A stretch of DNA of 64,000 nucleotides, taken from positions 124,001-188,000 of the forward strand of contig NZ_VNHS01000012.1 in NCBI RefSeq assembly GCF_008124765.1. The letters are read 5' to 3'. The notes beneath the pieces are model-generated. The model was not told the origin of the DNA, searched no databases, and saw only the letters and a list, made by a program, of their open reading frames with translations. The translations under genes were made by a program, and so were the position numbers. This DNA comes from Paenibacillus methanolicus. Its GTDB lineage: Bacteria; Bacillota; Bacilli; Paenibacillales; Paenibacillaceae. Position 1 is the stretch's first letter, and every line of letters starts with the position of its first letter. Shown piece after piece: positions 26,919 through 37,986 of the stretch.

Positions 26919-28586
26919 ATGAACAATGTCGAGAAGTATGCCCGCGGTTATTTCATGCCGCCGAAGCCAAGCATGAAGTGGGCTCAGAAGGAGTACATTA
27001 CCGAAGCGCCGACCTGGTGCAGCGTCGATCTTCGCGATGGCAATCAAGCGCTGGTCGTACCGATGAACCTGGAGGAGAAGCTGGAATATTTCCAGATGCT
27101 CGTAAAGATCGGCTTCAAGGAAATCGAGGTCGGCTTCCCGGCGGCATCGGAGACGGAATTCACGTTTCTGCGGACGCTGATCGAACAGAATCTGATTCCG
27201 GACGACGTGACGATCCAGGTGCTCACGCAATCGCGCGAGCATATCATCCGCAAGACGTTCGAGTCGCTGAAGGGCGCGAAGAGCGCGGTCGTCCATCTGT
27301 ACAATTCCACCTCCGTCGCTCAGCGCGAGCAGGTGTTCAAGAAGTCGAAAGAAGAGATCGTCGCGATCGCGATCGCCGGCGCGAAGCTGTTCAACGAAAT
27401 AGCGGCCGAGACGGAAGGCAACTTCAAATTCCAATATTCGCCGGAGAGCTTCACGGGCACCGAGATCGAGTTCGCGCTTGAGATCTGTAACGCGGTGCTG
27501 AACGTCTGGCAGCCGACGCCGAACAACAAGGTCATCATCAACCTGCCGGCGACGGTGTCGATGTCGATGCCGCACGTGTACGCGAGCCAGATCGAATACA
27601 TGAGCGAACATCTGAACTATCGCGACAACGTCATCCTCTCGCTTCATCCGCACAATGACCGGGGCAGCGGCGTGGCGGACGCGGAGTTGGGTATCCTGGC
27701 GGGCGGCCAGCGCATCGAAGGCACGTTGTTCGGCAACGGCGAGCGGACGGGCAACGTCGACATCGTGACGCTGGCGCTGAACTTGTATTCGCATGGCGTT
27801 GACCCGCATCTGGATTTCTCCAACATCACGGAGATCATCGAGATGTACGAGCGCGTCACCCGCATGAGAGTGAACGAGCGCCAGCCGTACGGCGGCAAGC
27901 TGGTGTTCGCGGCGTTCTCCGGCTCCCATCAGGACGCCATCGCCAAAGGCATGAAGTGGCGCGAAGACAACGACTGCCAGCATTGGACGGTGCCGTACCT
28001 GCTGATCGATCCGAAGGATATCGGCCGGGAGTACGAGGGCGACGTCATCCGCATCAACAGCCAGTCGGGCAAAGGCGGCATCGGCTACCTGCTCGAGCAG
28101 AAATACGGCCTGGATCTGCCGCCGCGCATGCGCGAGAGCTTCGGCTACGCGGTCAAGAACGTCTCCGACCGCGAGCAGAAGGAGCTGCAGCCGGAAGAGA
28201 TCTACGATATTTTCGTCCGCGAATACGTCAACATCGCGGCGCCGGTGCAATTCCTGAATTACCGCTTCACGGAGCATGACGATTTCCAGACGGTCGTCAA
28301 GGTGAAGGTGAACGGCGAAGCGCGCGAGTTCACGGGCGCGGGCAACGGCCGCCTCGACGCGATCAGCAGCGCCATCCAGAACGAGCTGGGCATTCGCTAT
28401 TCGAACTTGCTCTACAAGGAGCATGCGTTGACGGTCGGCTCGGGCTCGCAGGCGGTCTCGTACATCGGCGTTACGGCCGAAGACGGCACCGAGCATTGGG
28501 GCTGCGGCATTGACGTCGACATTATGACCTCCTCGGTCAAAGCGCTGTTCAGCGCGGTGAATAAAATCGCGTCGCAGCGGGGATAA
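26919..28586 (+). CDS. leuA: 2-isopropylmalate synthase (LeuA2/fungal-type)
   Basis: The first committed step to leucine: acetyl-CoA plus 2-ketoisovalerate gives 2-isopropylmalate. At about 555 residues it is the longer LeuA2 type. Visible: APTWCSVDLRDGNQALVVPM (metal Asp), LSLHPHNDRGSGVADAE and FGNGERTGNVD in the TIM barrel, and a C-terminal regulatory domain (ending GCGIDVDIMTSSVKALFSAV) that usually confers leucine feedback. ATG 26919 has AAGGTGG 10 nt upstream; GTG 26907 is in frame but overlaps that site. The Leu T-box supports the assignment over citramalate or homocitrate synthase. Confidence 0.93.
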   Translation: MNNVEKYARGYFMPPKPSMKWAQKEYITEAPTWCSVDLRDGNQALVVPMNLEEKLEYFQMLVKIGFKEIEVGFPAASETEFTFLRTLIEQNLIPDDVTIQVLTQSREHIIRKTFESLKGAKSAVVHLYNSTSVAQREQVFKKSKEEIVAIAIAGAKLFNEIAAETEGNFKFQYSPESFTGTEIEFALEICNAVLNVWQPTPNNKVIINLPATVSMSMPHVYASQIEYMSEHLNYRDNVILSLHPHNDRGSGVADAELGILAGGQRIEGTLFGNGERTGNVDIVTLALNLYSHGVDPHLDFSNITEIIEMYERVTRMRVNERQPYGGKLVFAAFSGSHQDAIAKGMKWREDNDCQHWTVPYLLIDPKDIGREYEGDVIRINSQSGKGGIGYLLEQKYGLDLPPRMRESFGYAVKNVSDREQKELQPEEIYDIFVREYVNIAAPVQFLNYRFTEHDDFQTVVKVKVNGEAREFTGAGNGRLDAISSAIQNELGIRYSNLLYKEHALTVGSGSQAVSYIGVTAEDGTEHWGCGIDVDIMTSSVKALFSAVNKIASQRG

Positions 28587-28640
28587 CGTTGGAAGCGCGG
28601 CCGGCAGGGCGCCGGGCGCGAGCGCGAGGAGGCGAAACGC

Positions 28641-29294
28641 ATGGTGTACGTGCATGGCGCGAACGAAGAACGCGACATCGATCCGGCTCGGATTCCGCCG
28701 GGCCAGATTCTGACGACGAATTTCCCGGTGCTGCATCACGGCGACGTCCCTTATTACAACAACATGGCGTTGTGGAACCTGAGGCTGTTCGGGCTGGTGG
28801 AGGAAGAAGTGACGATTGGCTACGGCGAGTTCATGAAGCTGCCGATGCGCGAATTCACGAACGACATCCACTGCGTGACGACATGGTCGCGGCTCGACAA
28901 CGTCTGGGGCGGCGTCGCGGTCTCGACGATCATGGAGAAAATCCGGCTGAAGCCGGAAGCGAAGCATGTCATGCTTCACGCCGAGCAGGGCTGGTCGACG
29001 AACCTGCCGCTGGATGACTTCATGCGCGAAACGTCGCTGCTGGCGGTTCGCCACGGCGGCGAGCTGCTGACGCCTAAGCACGGCTATCCGGTGCGCATGG
29101 TGGTGCCGCATCTGTATTTCTGGAAGAGCGCGAAGTGGCTGCGCGGCATCGAGTTCATGGCCGAGGATAAGCCGGGCTTCTGGGAGCAGCACGGCTATCA
29201 CATGTACGGCGATCCCTTTCAGGAAGAGCGCTTTGCCGAAGGGTACGGCGACGACGAGGAAGATTACAGCTTTATCTTTAACACTCCGGATTGA
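28641..29294 (+). CDS. Sulfite-oxidase-like molybdopterin oxidoreductase
   Basis: A 217-residue protein of the YedY/MsrP and sulfite-oxidase fold. The Mo-ligand Cys78 is in DIHCVTTWSRLDN; GWSTNLPLDDF and the HGYPVRMVVPHLYFWKSAKW segment are also typical. There is no Tat signal or membrane helix, so it is probably cytosolic, unlike MsrP. The substrate is unknown. GAGGAGG precedes the ATG, 54 nt after leuA in the same direction, so it may be co-transcribed with leuA; a functional link is not obvious. Confidence 0.88.
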   Translation: MVYVHGANEERDIDPARIPPGQILTTNFPVLHHGDVPYYNNMALWNLRLFGLVEEEVTIGYGEFMKLPMREFTNDIHCVTTWSRLDNVWGGVAVSTIMEKIRLKPEAKHVMLHAEQGWSTNLPLDDFMRETSLLAVRHGGELLTPKHGYPVRMVVPHLYFWKSAKWLRGIEFMAEDKPGFWEQHGYHMYGDPFQEERFAEGYGDDEEDYSFIFNTPD

Positions 29295-29313
29295 AACACG
29301 CGAATGAGCGGCG

Positions 29314-29350
29314 AGAAGCCCCTGGTCTTGAGGACCAGGGGCTTCTTGGC
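29314..29350 (+). terminator. Rho-independent terminator after the leuA unit
   Basis: Perfect 14-bp stem (29314-29327 / 29333-29346) with a 5-nt loop; the tail is only moderately T-rich. Confidence 0.75.
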
Positions 29351-29462
29351 GTTTTGCCGCGGACCGGATTGCGGGGTTGGAGATTCCGGCAGAGTTGGCA
29401 AACGACTGCCCGCGGGCACGCGGCATTCGCCGGGTGAAAGGGCAGGCGAGCAATACGCAGGT

Positions 29463-29493
29463 AGGCCCTCGGCTAATGGATAGCCGAGGGCCT
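29463..29493. terminator. Second strong hairpin between convergent genes
   Basis: AGGCCCTCGGCTA / TAGCCGAGGGCCT, loop of 5 nt. It lies between the leuA unit and the 3' end of the hybrid kinase and may stop transcription from either side. Confidence 0.6.
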
Positions 29494-29556
29494 TCGCGTT
29501 ATTTTAGGGGATGAATCACGTTGGCGCCGGGCCATTTCAAACGGAACACATACGCA

Positions 29557-32370
29557 TTACCGCCGCTGCTTCTCGACTCGCGGCGTCCATTGCTTGACGA
29601 CGCGCTCGACCTCTTGCGCGAACACGGGCTTGCCGATGAAGTCCTGCATGCCGGCAGCCAAGCAGCGCTCGCGGTCTTCCCGGCGCGCGTAAGCGGTGAC
29701 GGCGACGATGACGGGACGATGCTTCTCGTCGAACATCCGATTGATCGCCTCGGTCGCTTCGAACCCGTTCATGACCGGCATTTGTAGATCCATGAACACG
29801 ATATCGTACCTGGCGGCGGCCGCCATTCGGACCGCTTCGGCCCCGTTCTCCGCCGTATCCGGCTCCCAGCCGTGCTTGCGCAGCAGCGTGGCGAGCAGCA
29901 TCCGGTTCACCGGCACGTCGTCCACGACGAGCAGACGGAGCTGGGCGAGAGGAGACTTGACGGGCAGGGCCTTCGCCATCGCGATCGTGCGATCTTCGGC
30001 ATCGGCGAGAGCGTCGGGCGCAGCCATGCGTTCGCCGTAATGCTCCCGTTGCCCGCCTTGCGGCGATATCTCCGAAGCGGCGCCGGCTTCGTTCGAGGGC
30101 AGGCCGAACGGCATCGTGATGCTGAAGGACGAGCCGACCCGTTCCTTGCTGCTGACCGTGATCAGGCCGCCCATCAGCTCGACGAGTTTTTTGCAGATGG
30201 CCAGCCCCAGTCCCGTCCCGCCGTACTTCCGGTTGATGGCCGGGTGAAGCTGGGTAAAGGATTGGAACAGCAGCTGCTGCTTGTCGGACGGAATGCCGAT
30301 GCCGGTATCCGTTACCGTGAAATCGACGTAGAGCCGGTGCGGTTCCGCGGACGCATGCAGCGAGACGCTGACTTGGACGGAGCCGCGTTCGGTGAATTTG
30401 ACCGCGTTGCCGATCAAATTGACGAGAATTTGCCGCAGCTTGCCTTCATCGCCGACGACCAGAGACGGAATGCGCTCGTCGATGCGCCAGTCGAGTCCGA
30501 TGCCGCGCTCGGCCGCGCGCGGGGCGAACAGCGACGCGGCGCCCTCCACGACCTCGCGCACGGACAGCGGCTCGTCGAGGAGCTCCATTTTGCCGGCTTC
30601 GATCTTGCTGAAATCGAGAATTTCGTTAATGATGCGCATGAGCGCGGCGCTGCTCTGCCGGATCATGTCCGTGTAGCTGCGCTGCTCCTCGTCGAGCGCG
30701 GTATCCGCGAGCAGCTCGGTCATGCCGATGACGCCGTTCATCGGGGTGCGGATTTCGTGGCTCATGACCGCGAGAAACTCCGACTTGGCCTGGTCCGCGC
30801 GTTCGGCCGATTCTTTGGCGCGCATAATCTCATGCTCGCTCGTCTTGTCCCGGAAGACGACGACGGCGCCTTTGACCTCGCCTTTGTCCGCCATCGGAGT
30901 CACCTGGTATTCGACAAGGAAGCTCGAGCCGTCTTTGCGCCACATGACCGATTCCTTGTTGTGGTAGGTGCGGCCGTCCTGGATGACTCGGAAAATGGCG
31001 TCTTCCCCGTCCAGCAGGCGCGGCGCGTTCGAATACGGCTCGTGCAAAATGCCGCGGTACGGCTTGCCGATCAGTTCCTCGGGTTCGAAGCCGAGCATCG
31101 CCGCGCCGGCCGGGTTGATGAACATCGTATTGCCGTCGGTGTCCAGACCGAAGATACCCTCGGATACGGCGTTCAGGATGAGCGTATAACCGGCGCTCAG
31201 CTTCTCGATCTGCTCCAAGTACCGCTGGCGCTCCGTGATGTCGGTCGTAATGCCGAACACGCCCACAACCTCGTGATCGACGACGATCGGGATGTTCGTG
31301 GAGTTGACATCGACCAGATGCCCGTCCTTGTGAATGACGGTCAGATCGTAGCTCTGCGGCAAGCCTTGCTTGGCGAGGTCAAAATGGTGCTGCGTCTTGG
31401 CCAAATCCTTCGGCGCGACGATCGGTCCCCAGTACATGCCGAGCAGCTCATCCAGCGTGTAGCCGGTCAGCTTCTCGAGATTCGGATTGGCGGTCAAGTA
31501 GTCGCCGTCCATGTTCATCGAATAGACCGCGGCCGGGTTATGGTCGAACAGCGATTTGTACTTCTGTTCGCTCTCCTGCAACAGCTTGTTGGCGCGGATG
31601 CGCTCCGTAATATCGCGCGATACCGCGATGATTTCGTCGACGTCTCCGTTCGCGCCGAACGTGTAGCGGCTGGACGACTCCAGCCATACGTAATGGCCGT
31701 CTTTATGCCGATAGCGGAAAATGACGCGGCTGCCTTCCGTGTGCGCGATCTCGGCCAGAAAAGCCTGCACGTGCGCCAAGTCGTCCGGATGGACGGCGCC
31801 GATCGCGCTATGGCCGATCATCTCTTCCGGCGCATAGCCGAAGAACGTCCGGCAAGCGGGGGAGGAGTAGGTGATCGTCGCCTGCTCGTCGGCTTTGTGC
31901 CTTGAAATCCAGTCGAGGGACACCTCCGCGACCAGCCGATGCTTGTATTCGCTCGCGCGCAGCTGCTCTTCGCGCTGCATGTGCTCCGAGATATCGGTGA
32001 CTTGCGCCAAATAGCGGGGCCGATCGGGCGGAAGCCGCTCTTCCAATATGGATAGATGCAAAGATGCCCATACGATGCGGCCGCTCTTGTGCACGTAGCG
32101 TTTATGTAAGGATAACGGCGCGTCCGCATCCGTGTCGGGTGCTTCCGAACCGCTGCCGAATAAGAGGAACTGCGTCAGGGACGGATCTTCCGAATGGGTC
32201 AGGTCCGCCTCGGCGATCGCGGCCAATTCGTCCTCGCAGTAGCCGAGCAGCCGGCACAACGCGGGGTTGGCGCGCAGCCACCGTCCTTCCTCCGGCATAA
32301 AAACACCGATCCCGAATGGGGCTCGGTCATAAGCTTGCTCAAACCAGGCCTGTTCGTCTGGGTGACTCAT
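29557..32370 (-). CDS. Soluble multi-PAS hybrid histidine kinase
   Basis: A 937-residue protein without membrane helices. Four PAS/PAC units occupy about 7-130, 140-258, 265-380 and 395-520 (for example [19 protein letters not shown] and [13 protein letters not shown]). HisKA has His538 in [19 protein letters not shown]. HATPase motifs are [17 protein letters not shown] and [11 protein letters not shown], and a C-terminal receiver has Asp861 in [13 protein letters not shown]. There is no HPt domain, so phosphate must pass to an unlinked partner. AAGGAGG precedes the ATG. It is divergent from glpK; the signal is unknown. Confidence 0.93.
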   Translation of the reverse strand: MSHPDEQAWFEQAYDRAPFGIGVFMPEEGRWLRANPALCRLLGYCEDELAAIAEADLTHSEDPSLTQFLLFGSGSEAPDTDADAPLSLHKRYVHKSGRIVWASLHLSILEERLPPDRPRYLAQVTDISEHMQREEQLRASEYKHRLVAEVSLDWISRHKADEQATITYSSPACRTFFGYAPEEMIGHSAIGAVHPDDLAHVQAFLAEIAHTEGSRVIFRYRHKDGHYVWLESSSRYTFGANGDVDEIIAVSRDITERIRANKLLQESEQKYKSLFDHNPAAVYSMNMDGDYLTANPNLEKLTGYTLDELLGMYWGPIVAPKDLAKTQHHFDLAKQGLPQSYDLTVIHKDGHLVDVNSTNIPIVVDHEVVGVFGITTDITERQRYLEQIEKLSAGYTLILNAVSEGIFGLDTDGNTMFINPAGAAMLGFEPEELIGKPYRGILHEPYSNAPRLLDGEDAIFRVIQDGRTYHNKESVMWRKDGSSFLVEYQVTPMADKGEVKGAVVVFRDKTSEHEIMRAKESAERADQAKSEFLAVMSHEIRTPMNGVIGMTELLADTALDEEQRSYTDMIRQSSAALMRIINEILDFSKIEAGKMELLDEPLSVREVVEGAASLFAPRAAERGIGLDWRIDERIPSLVVGDEGKLRQILVNLIGNAVKFTERGSVQVSVSLHASAEPHRLYVDFTVTDTGIGIPSDKQQLLFQSFTQLHPAINRKYGGTGLGLAICKKLVELMGGLITVSSKERVGSSFSITMPFGLPSNEAGAASEISPQGGQREHYGERMAAPDALADAEDRTIAMAKALPVKSPLAQLRLLVVDDVPVNRMLLATLLRKHGWEPDTAENGAEAVRMAAAARYDIVFMDLQMPVMNGFEATEAINRMFDEKHRPVIVAVTAYARREDRERCLAAGMQDFIGKPVFAQEVERVVKQWTPRVEKQRR

Positions 32371-32416
32371 GCGTTGGCAGCCTCCTTGGGCTAATAAGGG
32401 GGATAAAGTCCAGTAA

Positions 32417-34072
<1,656 letters not shown>

Positions 34073-34157
34073 CGGACGCGGCGGCTGGGAGGCCGGGGAG
34101 GCTTGCCGCCGCCTAAGGTTGGCGGGGGACGCGCGAGGATGCGGGGGAAGCCGTGGC

Positions 34158-34292
34158 GGATTGGCTGCGTATTTGGTCGGTCTCCCGATCGGCTTCTGGC
34201 CAGACCGCCGGGCGATCAATGACTGGTGGCGCGTCGATCGGGTATTACATCTGATGATGCTGGGGGAGGTAGCCGATCGGTTGTCGCGATAG
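34158..34292 (+). pseudogene. Partial duplicate of the glpK 3' end
   Basis: The frame through 34158-34292 reads LAAYLVGLPIGFWPDRRAIN and then WRVDRV, matching the glpK C-terminus [20 protein letters not shown] and RRVDRV. Nucleotides are also similar (GGCTTCTGGCC, GCGCGTCGATCGGGT). There is no start codon or catalytic region, so it is a relic of duplication or recombination. It runs straight into the hairpin array. Confidence 0.7.
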
Positions 34293-34780
34293 TGCTGCTG
34301 AGGTCGCTATTGGGTGCGAAGGCGGCCGGAGTAGGTACGATAGCGACGCTGAGGTCGCTATTGAGTGCGAGGGCAGCCGAGGTTGTCGCGATAGTGCTGC
34401 TGAGGTCATTATTGGGTGCGAAGGTTGCCGGAGTAGGTACGATAGCGACGCTGAGGTCGCTATCGGGTGCGAATGTAGTTGCGGTGACACGATAAACCCG
34501 TTAGTTTTACATGTATAGTGGTGTATAACTAGTGGAGCACGCGAGCGCGGAAGCCAAGTTGATAGTGGTGCATAGCCCACTATCGGAGCGCCAGAGCGCG
34601 GAAGCATAGTCAATAGTGGTGCATAGCCCACTATTGGAGCGCCCGAACGCGGAAGCTTAGTCAATAGTGGCGCATATCCGACTATTGGAGCGCCCGAGCG
34701 CGGAAGCCAAGTCGATAGTGGCGCATAGCCCACTATTGGAGCGCCCGAACGCGCCAACTCGACCAATAGCGGACTTTGGC
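34289..34780. repeat. Tandem hairpin array, 51-bp period
   Basis: ATAG starts at 34289, 34340, 34391 and 34442 (exactly 51 bp), then in a second variant at 34562, 34613, 34664, 34715 and 34766 (again 51 bp), with an imperfect unit near 34515. Variant one: ATAGCGAC-GCTGAG-GTCGCTAT then GGGTGCGAA. Variant two: ATAGTGG-loop-CCACTAT then GGAGCGCCCGA. Alternate units of variant one differ as an ABAB pattern. Because 51 is divisible by 3, open frames arise by chance on both strands. No coding is claimed. Confidence 0.85.
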
Positions 34781-34999
34781 TGACTCCCCCCCTTTTGCCG
34801 ATCATGGGACAAGCAGCAGTTACGAACTAGCCTCATCGTGTCGATACTCCTTCGCCCGGAAGCTTCAAACTTTCTAGACGCGGCGTCGGGGGAAGGAACG
34901 GTTCGGCGCTTTTTTGGTATATATAAGGAGAAGGTTGGAAGACGAACGAGATCCGTCCGCGCGAAAGCGGGCGACAATCCGGCGAAAGGGGCGGTTCCG

Positions 35000-36676
35000 A
35001 TGGGCAGGTGGCATGCGGCAGACCGGGAGGAGACGCTGCGGCGGATGCAGGAGACCGAATACGATGTGCTGATCATCGGCGGCGGCATTACGGGGGCGGG
35101 CATCGCGCTGGACGCGCAAACCCGGGGGATGAAGACGGCGCTGGTGGAGATGCAGGATTTTGCGGCGGGGACGTCGAGCCGATCGACGAAGCTCGTGCAC
35201 GGCGGGCTCCGCTATTTGAAGCAGATGGAAGTGCGGATGGTGGCCGAGGTGGGCAAGGAACGCGCCGTCGTCTACGAGAACGGCCCGCACGTGACGACGC
35301 CGGAGCGGATGCTGCTGCCGATCTATAAGGGCGGCACGTTCGGCAAAGCCTCGACATCGTTCGGATTGCGCGTCTATGACCGTCTGGCAGGGGTCAAGCG
35401 CGCGGAACGCAGGACGATGCTGAGCCGCGAAGAGACGATCGGCAAGGAGCCGCTGCTGAAGCGAACCGGGCTGAAGGGCGGCGGCTACTATGTGGAGTAC
35501 CGGACGGATGACGCGCGGCTGACGATCGAGGTGCTGAAGAAAGCGGCCGAGGCCGGCGCGGACATCGTCAATTATGCGAAAGCGGCGAAGCTGCTCTACG
35601 AAGACGGCCGGCTCGTCGGCATCGAAGCGGCGGACGCGATCGGGGGCGGGACGTACACGGTGCGCGCCCGCAAAATCGTCAACGCCGCCGGCCCCTGGGT
35701 CGACGCGCTCCGGGAGCTCGACGGGTCCAAGCAGGGCAAGACGCTGCGGCTGACCAAAGGCGTGCATCTCGTCTTCGACTGCCAGCGGTTCCCGCTGCGG
35801 CAGGCGGTCTACTTCGATACGCCGGACGGCCGCATGGTGTTCGCGATTCCGCGCGAAGGCAAGACGTACGTCGGCACGACGGATACCGATTACGAGGGCG
35901 ACCCGACGCATCCGCGCATCAGCGACGCGGATCGCGATTACGTGCTGAAGGCGTGCGCCTTCATGTTTCCGGATTTGAAGCTGACCGTCTACGATGTGGA
36001 ATCCGGCTGGGCGGGCCTGCGACCGCTCATCTACGAGGCGGGCAAATCTCCGTCGGAGGTGTCGCGTCGGGACGAGATTTTCCAATCCCCTTCGGGGCTG
36101 ATTACCATCGCGGGCGGCAAGTTGACCGGTTACCGGAAAATGGCCGAGACGGTGACCGACCGGATCGCGAAGGAGCTCGCCGCCGAAGGAACGGGCCGGT
36201 TCCGGCCGTGCGTCACCCGAACGCTGCCGATATCCGGCGGGGATATGGGGGGCTCGGAGCGATTCACCGCGTTCCTGAGCGAGATGGCCGAACTCGGCCT
36301 GCAGTCCGGCGTGGACCCGGAAGAGGCCATATGGCTCGCCCGCCGCTACGGCACGAACGCCGCGGCGATCATCGGCGCGATGCCGACCGCCAAGGTGCAG
36401 GCGGCGCGTTACGGCATGCCGCCCATGATGTATGCGGCGCTGCACTACGCGATCGAGTTCGAATGCGCGGCGAAGCCGGTCGATTTTCTCATCCGCCGGA
36501 CGGGCGCCCTGTTCTTCGACATCGCCTCGGTTCGCAAGCATAAAGGGGCGGTCATTCGCGCCATGGCGGATAAGCTGCGCTATACGCCGGAGCAGCGGCG
36601 GGACGGCGAGGAGGAGCTGGATCGGGAGCTCGCGGCGGCGGTGCGCGCGGAAGAAGCGGTGAACGAGCGCCGATGA
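35000..36676 (+). CDS. glpD: Aerobic glycerol-3-phosphate dehydrogenase
   Basis: A 558-residue FAD enzyme that oxidises glycerol-3-phosphate to DHAP and passes electrons to quinone at the membrane. The FAD site is YDVLIIGGGITGAGIALDAQ (residues 21-40), followed by DFAAGTSSRSTKLVHGGLRY. Further conserved parts are KIVNAAGPWVD, GTTDTDYEGDP, GWAGLRPL and GKLTGYRKMAE. ATG 35000 with AAAGGGGCGG upstream matches family starts; the frame to 34838 crosses the promoter region. With glpK it completes glycerol use. Confidence 0.95.
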   Translation: MGRWHAADREETLRRMQETEYDVLIIGGGITGAGIALDAQTRGMKTALVEMQDFAAGTSSRSTKLVHGGLRYLKQMEVRMVAEVGKERAVVYENGPHVTTPERMLLPIYKGGTFGKASTSFGLRVYDRLAGVKRAERRTMLSREETIGKEPLLKRTGLKGGGYYVEYRTDDARLTIEVLKKAAEAGADIVNYAKAAKLLYEDGRLVGIEAADAIGGGTYTVRARKIVNAAGPWVDALRELDGSKQGKTLRLTKGVHLVFDCQRFPLRQAVYFDTPDGRMVFAIPREGKTYVGTTDTDYEGDPTHPRISDADRDYVLKACAFMFPDLKLTVYDVESGWAGLRPLIYEAGKSPSEVSRRDEIFQSPSGLITIAGGKLTGYRKMAETVTDRIAKELAAEGTGRFRPCVTRTLPISGGDMGGSERFTAFLSEMAELGLQSGVDPEEAIWLARRYGTNAAAIIGAMPTAKVQAARYGMPPMMYAALHYAIEFECAAKPVDFLIRRTGALFFDIASVRKHKGAVIRAMADKLRYTPEQRRDGEEELDRELAAAVRAEEAVNERR

Positions 36677-36737
36677 GAGCGTACCGCCCAAGTTGCCTCG
36701 CGCTCGAAGGACAATCGCAATTCGAACCGAATGGATG

Positions 36738-36772
36738 CCGCGCGAGGGCCGCTTGCGCGGTTTTCCTTTTTT
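36738..36772 (+). terminator. Rho-independent terminator after glpD
   Basis: CCGCGC / GCGCGG stem (11-nt loop), followed by a T/C-rich run with six T. Confidence 0.75.
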
Positions 36773-36799
36773 GCCGCTTGCCCGAACTTGCGTTATGAT
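36771..36799 (+). promoter_or_regulatory. Promoter of the first aldo/keto reductase
   Basis: TTGCCG (36771-36776), 17 nt, TATGAT (36794-36799), adjoining the glpD terminator. Confidence 0.6.
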
Positions 36800-36837
36800 G
36801 GGGAGGAAAATAACGGAAGTAGGAAGGCGGGCGAAAA

Positions 36838-37830
36838 ATGGACTACGTGAAGCTGGGTTCGACGGGTTTGGACGTGTCGCGGATCTGCTTGGGCTGCATG
36901 AGTTACGGCGATCCGGGGCGGGGCGCGCATTCTTGGGTGCTGAACGAAGAGCAGAGTCGTCCTTTCATCAAGCGAGCGCTGGAATACGGGATTAATTTTT
37001 TCGATACGGCCAACATCTACTCGGCGGGCGCGAGCGAAGAGGTCGTCGGCCGGGCGCTGAAGGATTTCGCCAAGCGGGACGAGGTCGTCATCGCGACCAA
37101 GGTGCACGGACGAATGCAACCGGGGCCCAATGGAGCAGGCTTGTCGCGCAAGGCGATTCTGAGCGAGATCGACAATAGTCTGCGGCGGCTCGGCACGGAT
37201 TACGTGGATCTGTACCAAATTCACCGCTGGGATCCGAACACGCCGATCGAAGAGACGATGGAGGCGCTGCATGACGTGGTCAAAGCCGGCAAAGCCCGGT
37301 ATATCGGCGCGTCTTCCATGTATGCGTGGCAGTTCCAGAAGGCGTTATATACGGCGGAGCGCCGCGGCTGGACGCGCTTCGTCTCGATGCAGAATTATTT
37401 GAACCTGCTCTACCGGGAGGAGGAACGGGAGATGATTCCGCTGTGTCTCGAAGAAGGCGTGTCGCTCATCCCGTGGAGTCCGATGGCGCGCGGACGGCTG
37501 ACCCGGGAGTGGGGCGAGGAGACGCAGCGTTCGCAGACCGACGAGTTCGGCAAGACGCTGTACGCGAAGACGGCGGAAGCGGACCGCAAAGTCGTGGAGC
37601 GAGTCGCGGAAATCGCGGCGGCGCGCGAAGTCCCGCGCGCCCAGGTGGCGCTCGCCTGGGTGCTCCAGAAGCAGCCGGTGGCCGCGCCGATCGTCGGCGC
37701 GACGAAGCCGCATCATCTCGACGACGCGGTCGCGGCGCTGTCGCTGCGGCTGACGCCGGAGGAGATCGCCTCGCTCGAGGAGCCGTACGTGCCGCACGAG
37801 GTGTCGGGCGGTTTGAACGCGCGGATCTAG
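36838..37830 (+). CDS. Aldo/keto reductase
   Basis: A 330-residue NADPH-dependent TIM-barrel oxidoreductase. The catalytic tetrad is visible as Asp56 and Tyr61 in FFDTANIYSAG, Lys88 in VIATKVHG, and His129 in YQIHRWDPN. The sequence resembles the YajO/YakC-like branch with broad aldehyde and ketone substrates. AGGAAGGCGG precedes the ATG. A second aldo/keto reductase lies 1.2 kb downstream, with an APH-type kinase between; a shared pathway cannot be shown. Confidence 0.92.
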   Translation: MDYVKLGSTGLDVSRICLGCMSYGDPGRGAHSWVLNEEQSRPFIKRALEYGINFFDTANIYSAGASEEVVGRALKDFAKRDEVVIATKVHGRMQPGPNGAGLSRKAILSEIDNSLRRLGTDYVDLYQIHRWDPNTPIEETMEALHDVVKAGKARYIGASSMYAWQFQKALYTAERRGWTRFVSMQNYLNLLYREEEREMIPLCLEEGVSLIPWSPMARGRLTREWGEETQRSQTDEFGKTLYAKTAEADRKVVERVAEIAAAREVPRAQVALAWVLQKQPVAAPIVGATKPHHLDDAVAALSLRLTPEEIASLEEPYVPHEVSGGLNARI

Positions 37831-37986
37831 CGGATCCTCCTGATCTGAAGGGAAGCCTGCAGCCAACGGGACGATGCCGCACGGGGCCGGCGCCGCGCGC
37901 GGAATCCGCTAAGAGGCGCAACGCCGTTTTGTACATAGGCGAGGGCAAATCAATACGGCAAGCATGCAAAGTCGGAGGCGTATGGG

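Noticed and set aside
29872-31905. 677-residue plus-strand ORF opposite the hybrid kinase
   Set aside because: Antisense shadow; the minus-strand frame has all kinase and receiver motifs.
34245-34805. Minus-strand ORF of 17-residue repeats (RSGAPIVGYAPLL...) and a plus-strand repeat ORF at 34226-34495
   Set aside because: The 51-bp period is a multiple of three, so frames stay open by chance on both strands. There is no ribosome site and the repeats show stem conservation rather than protein conservation.
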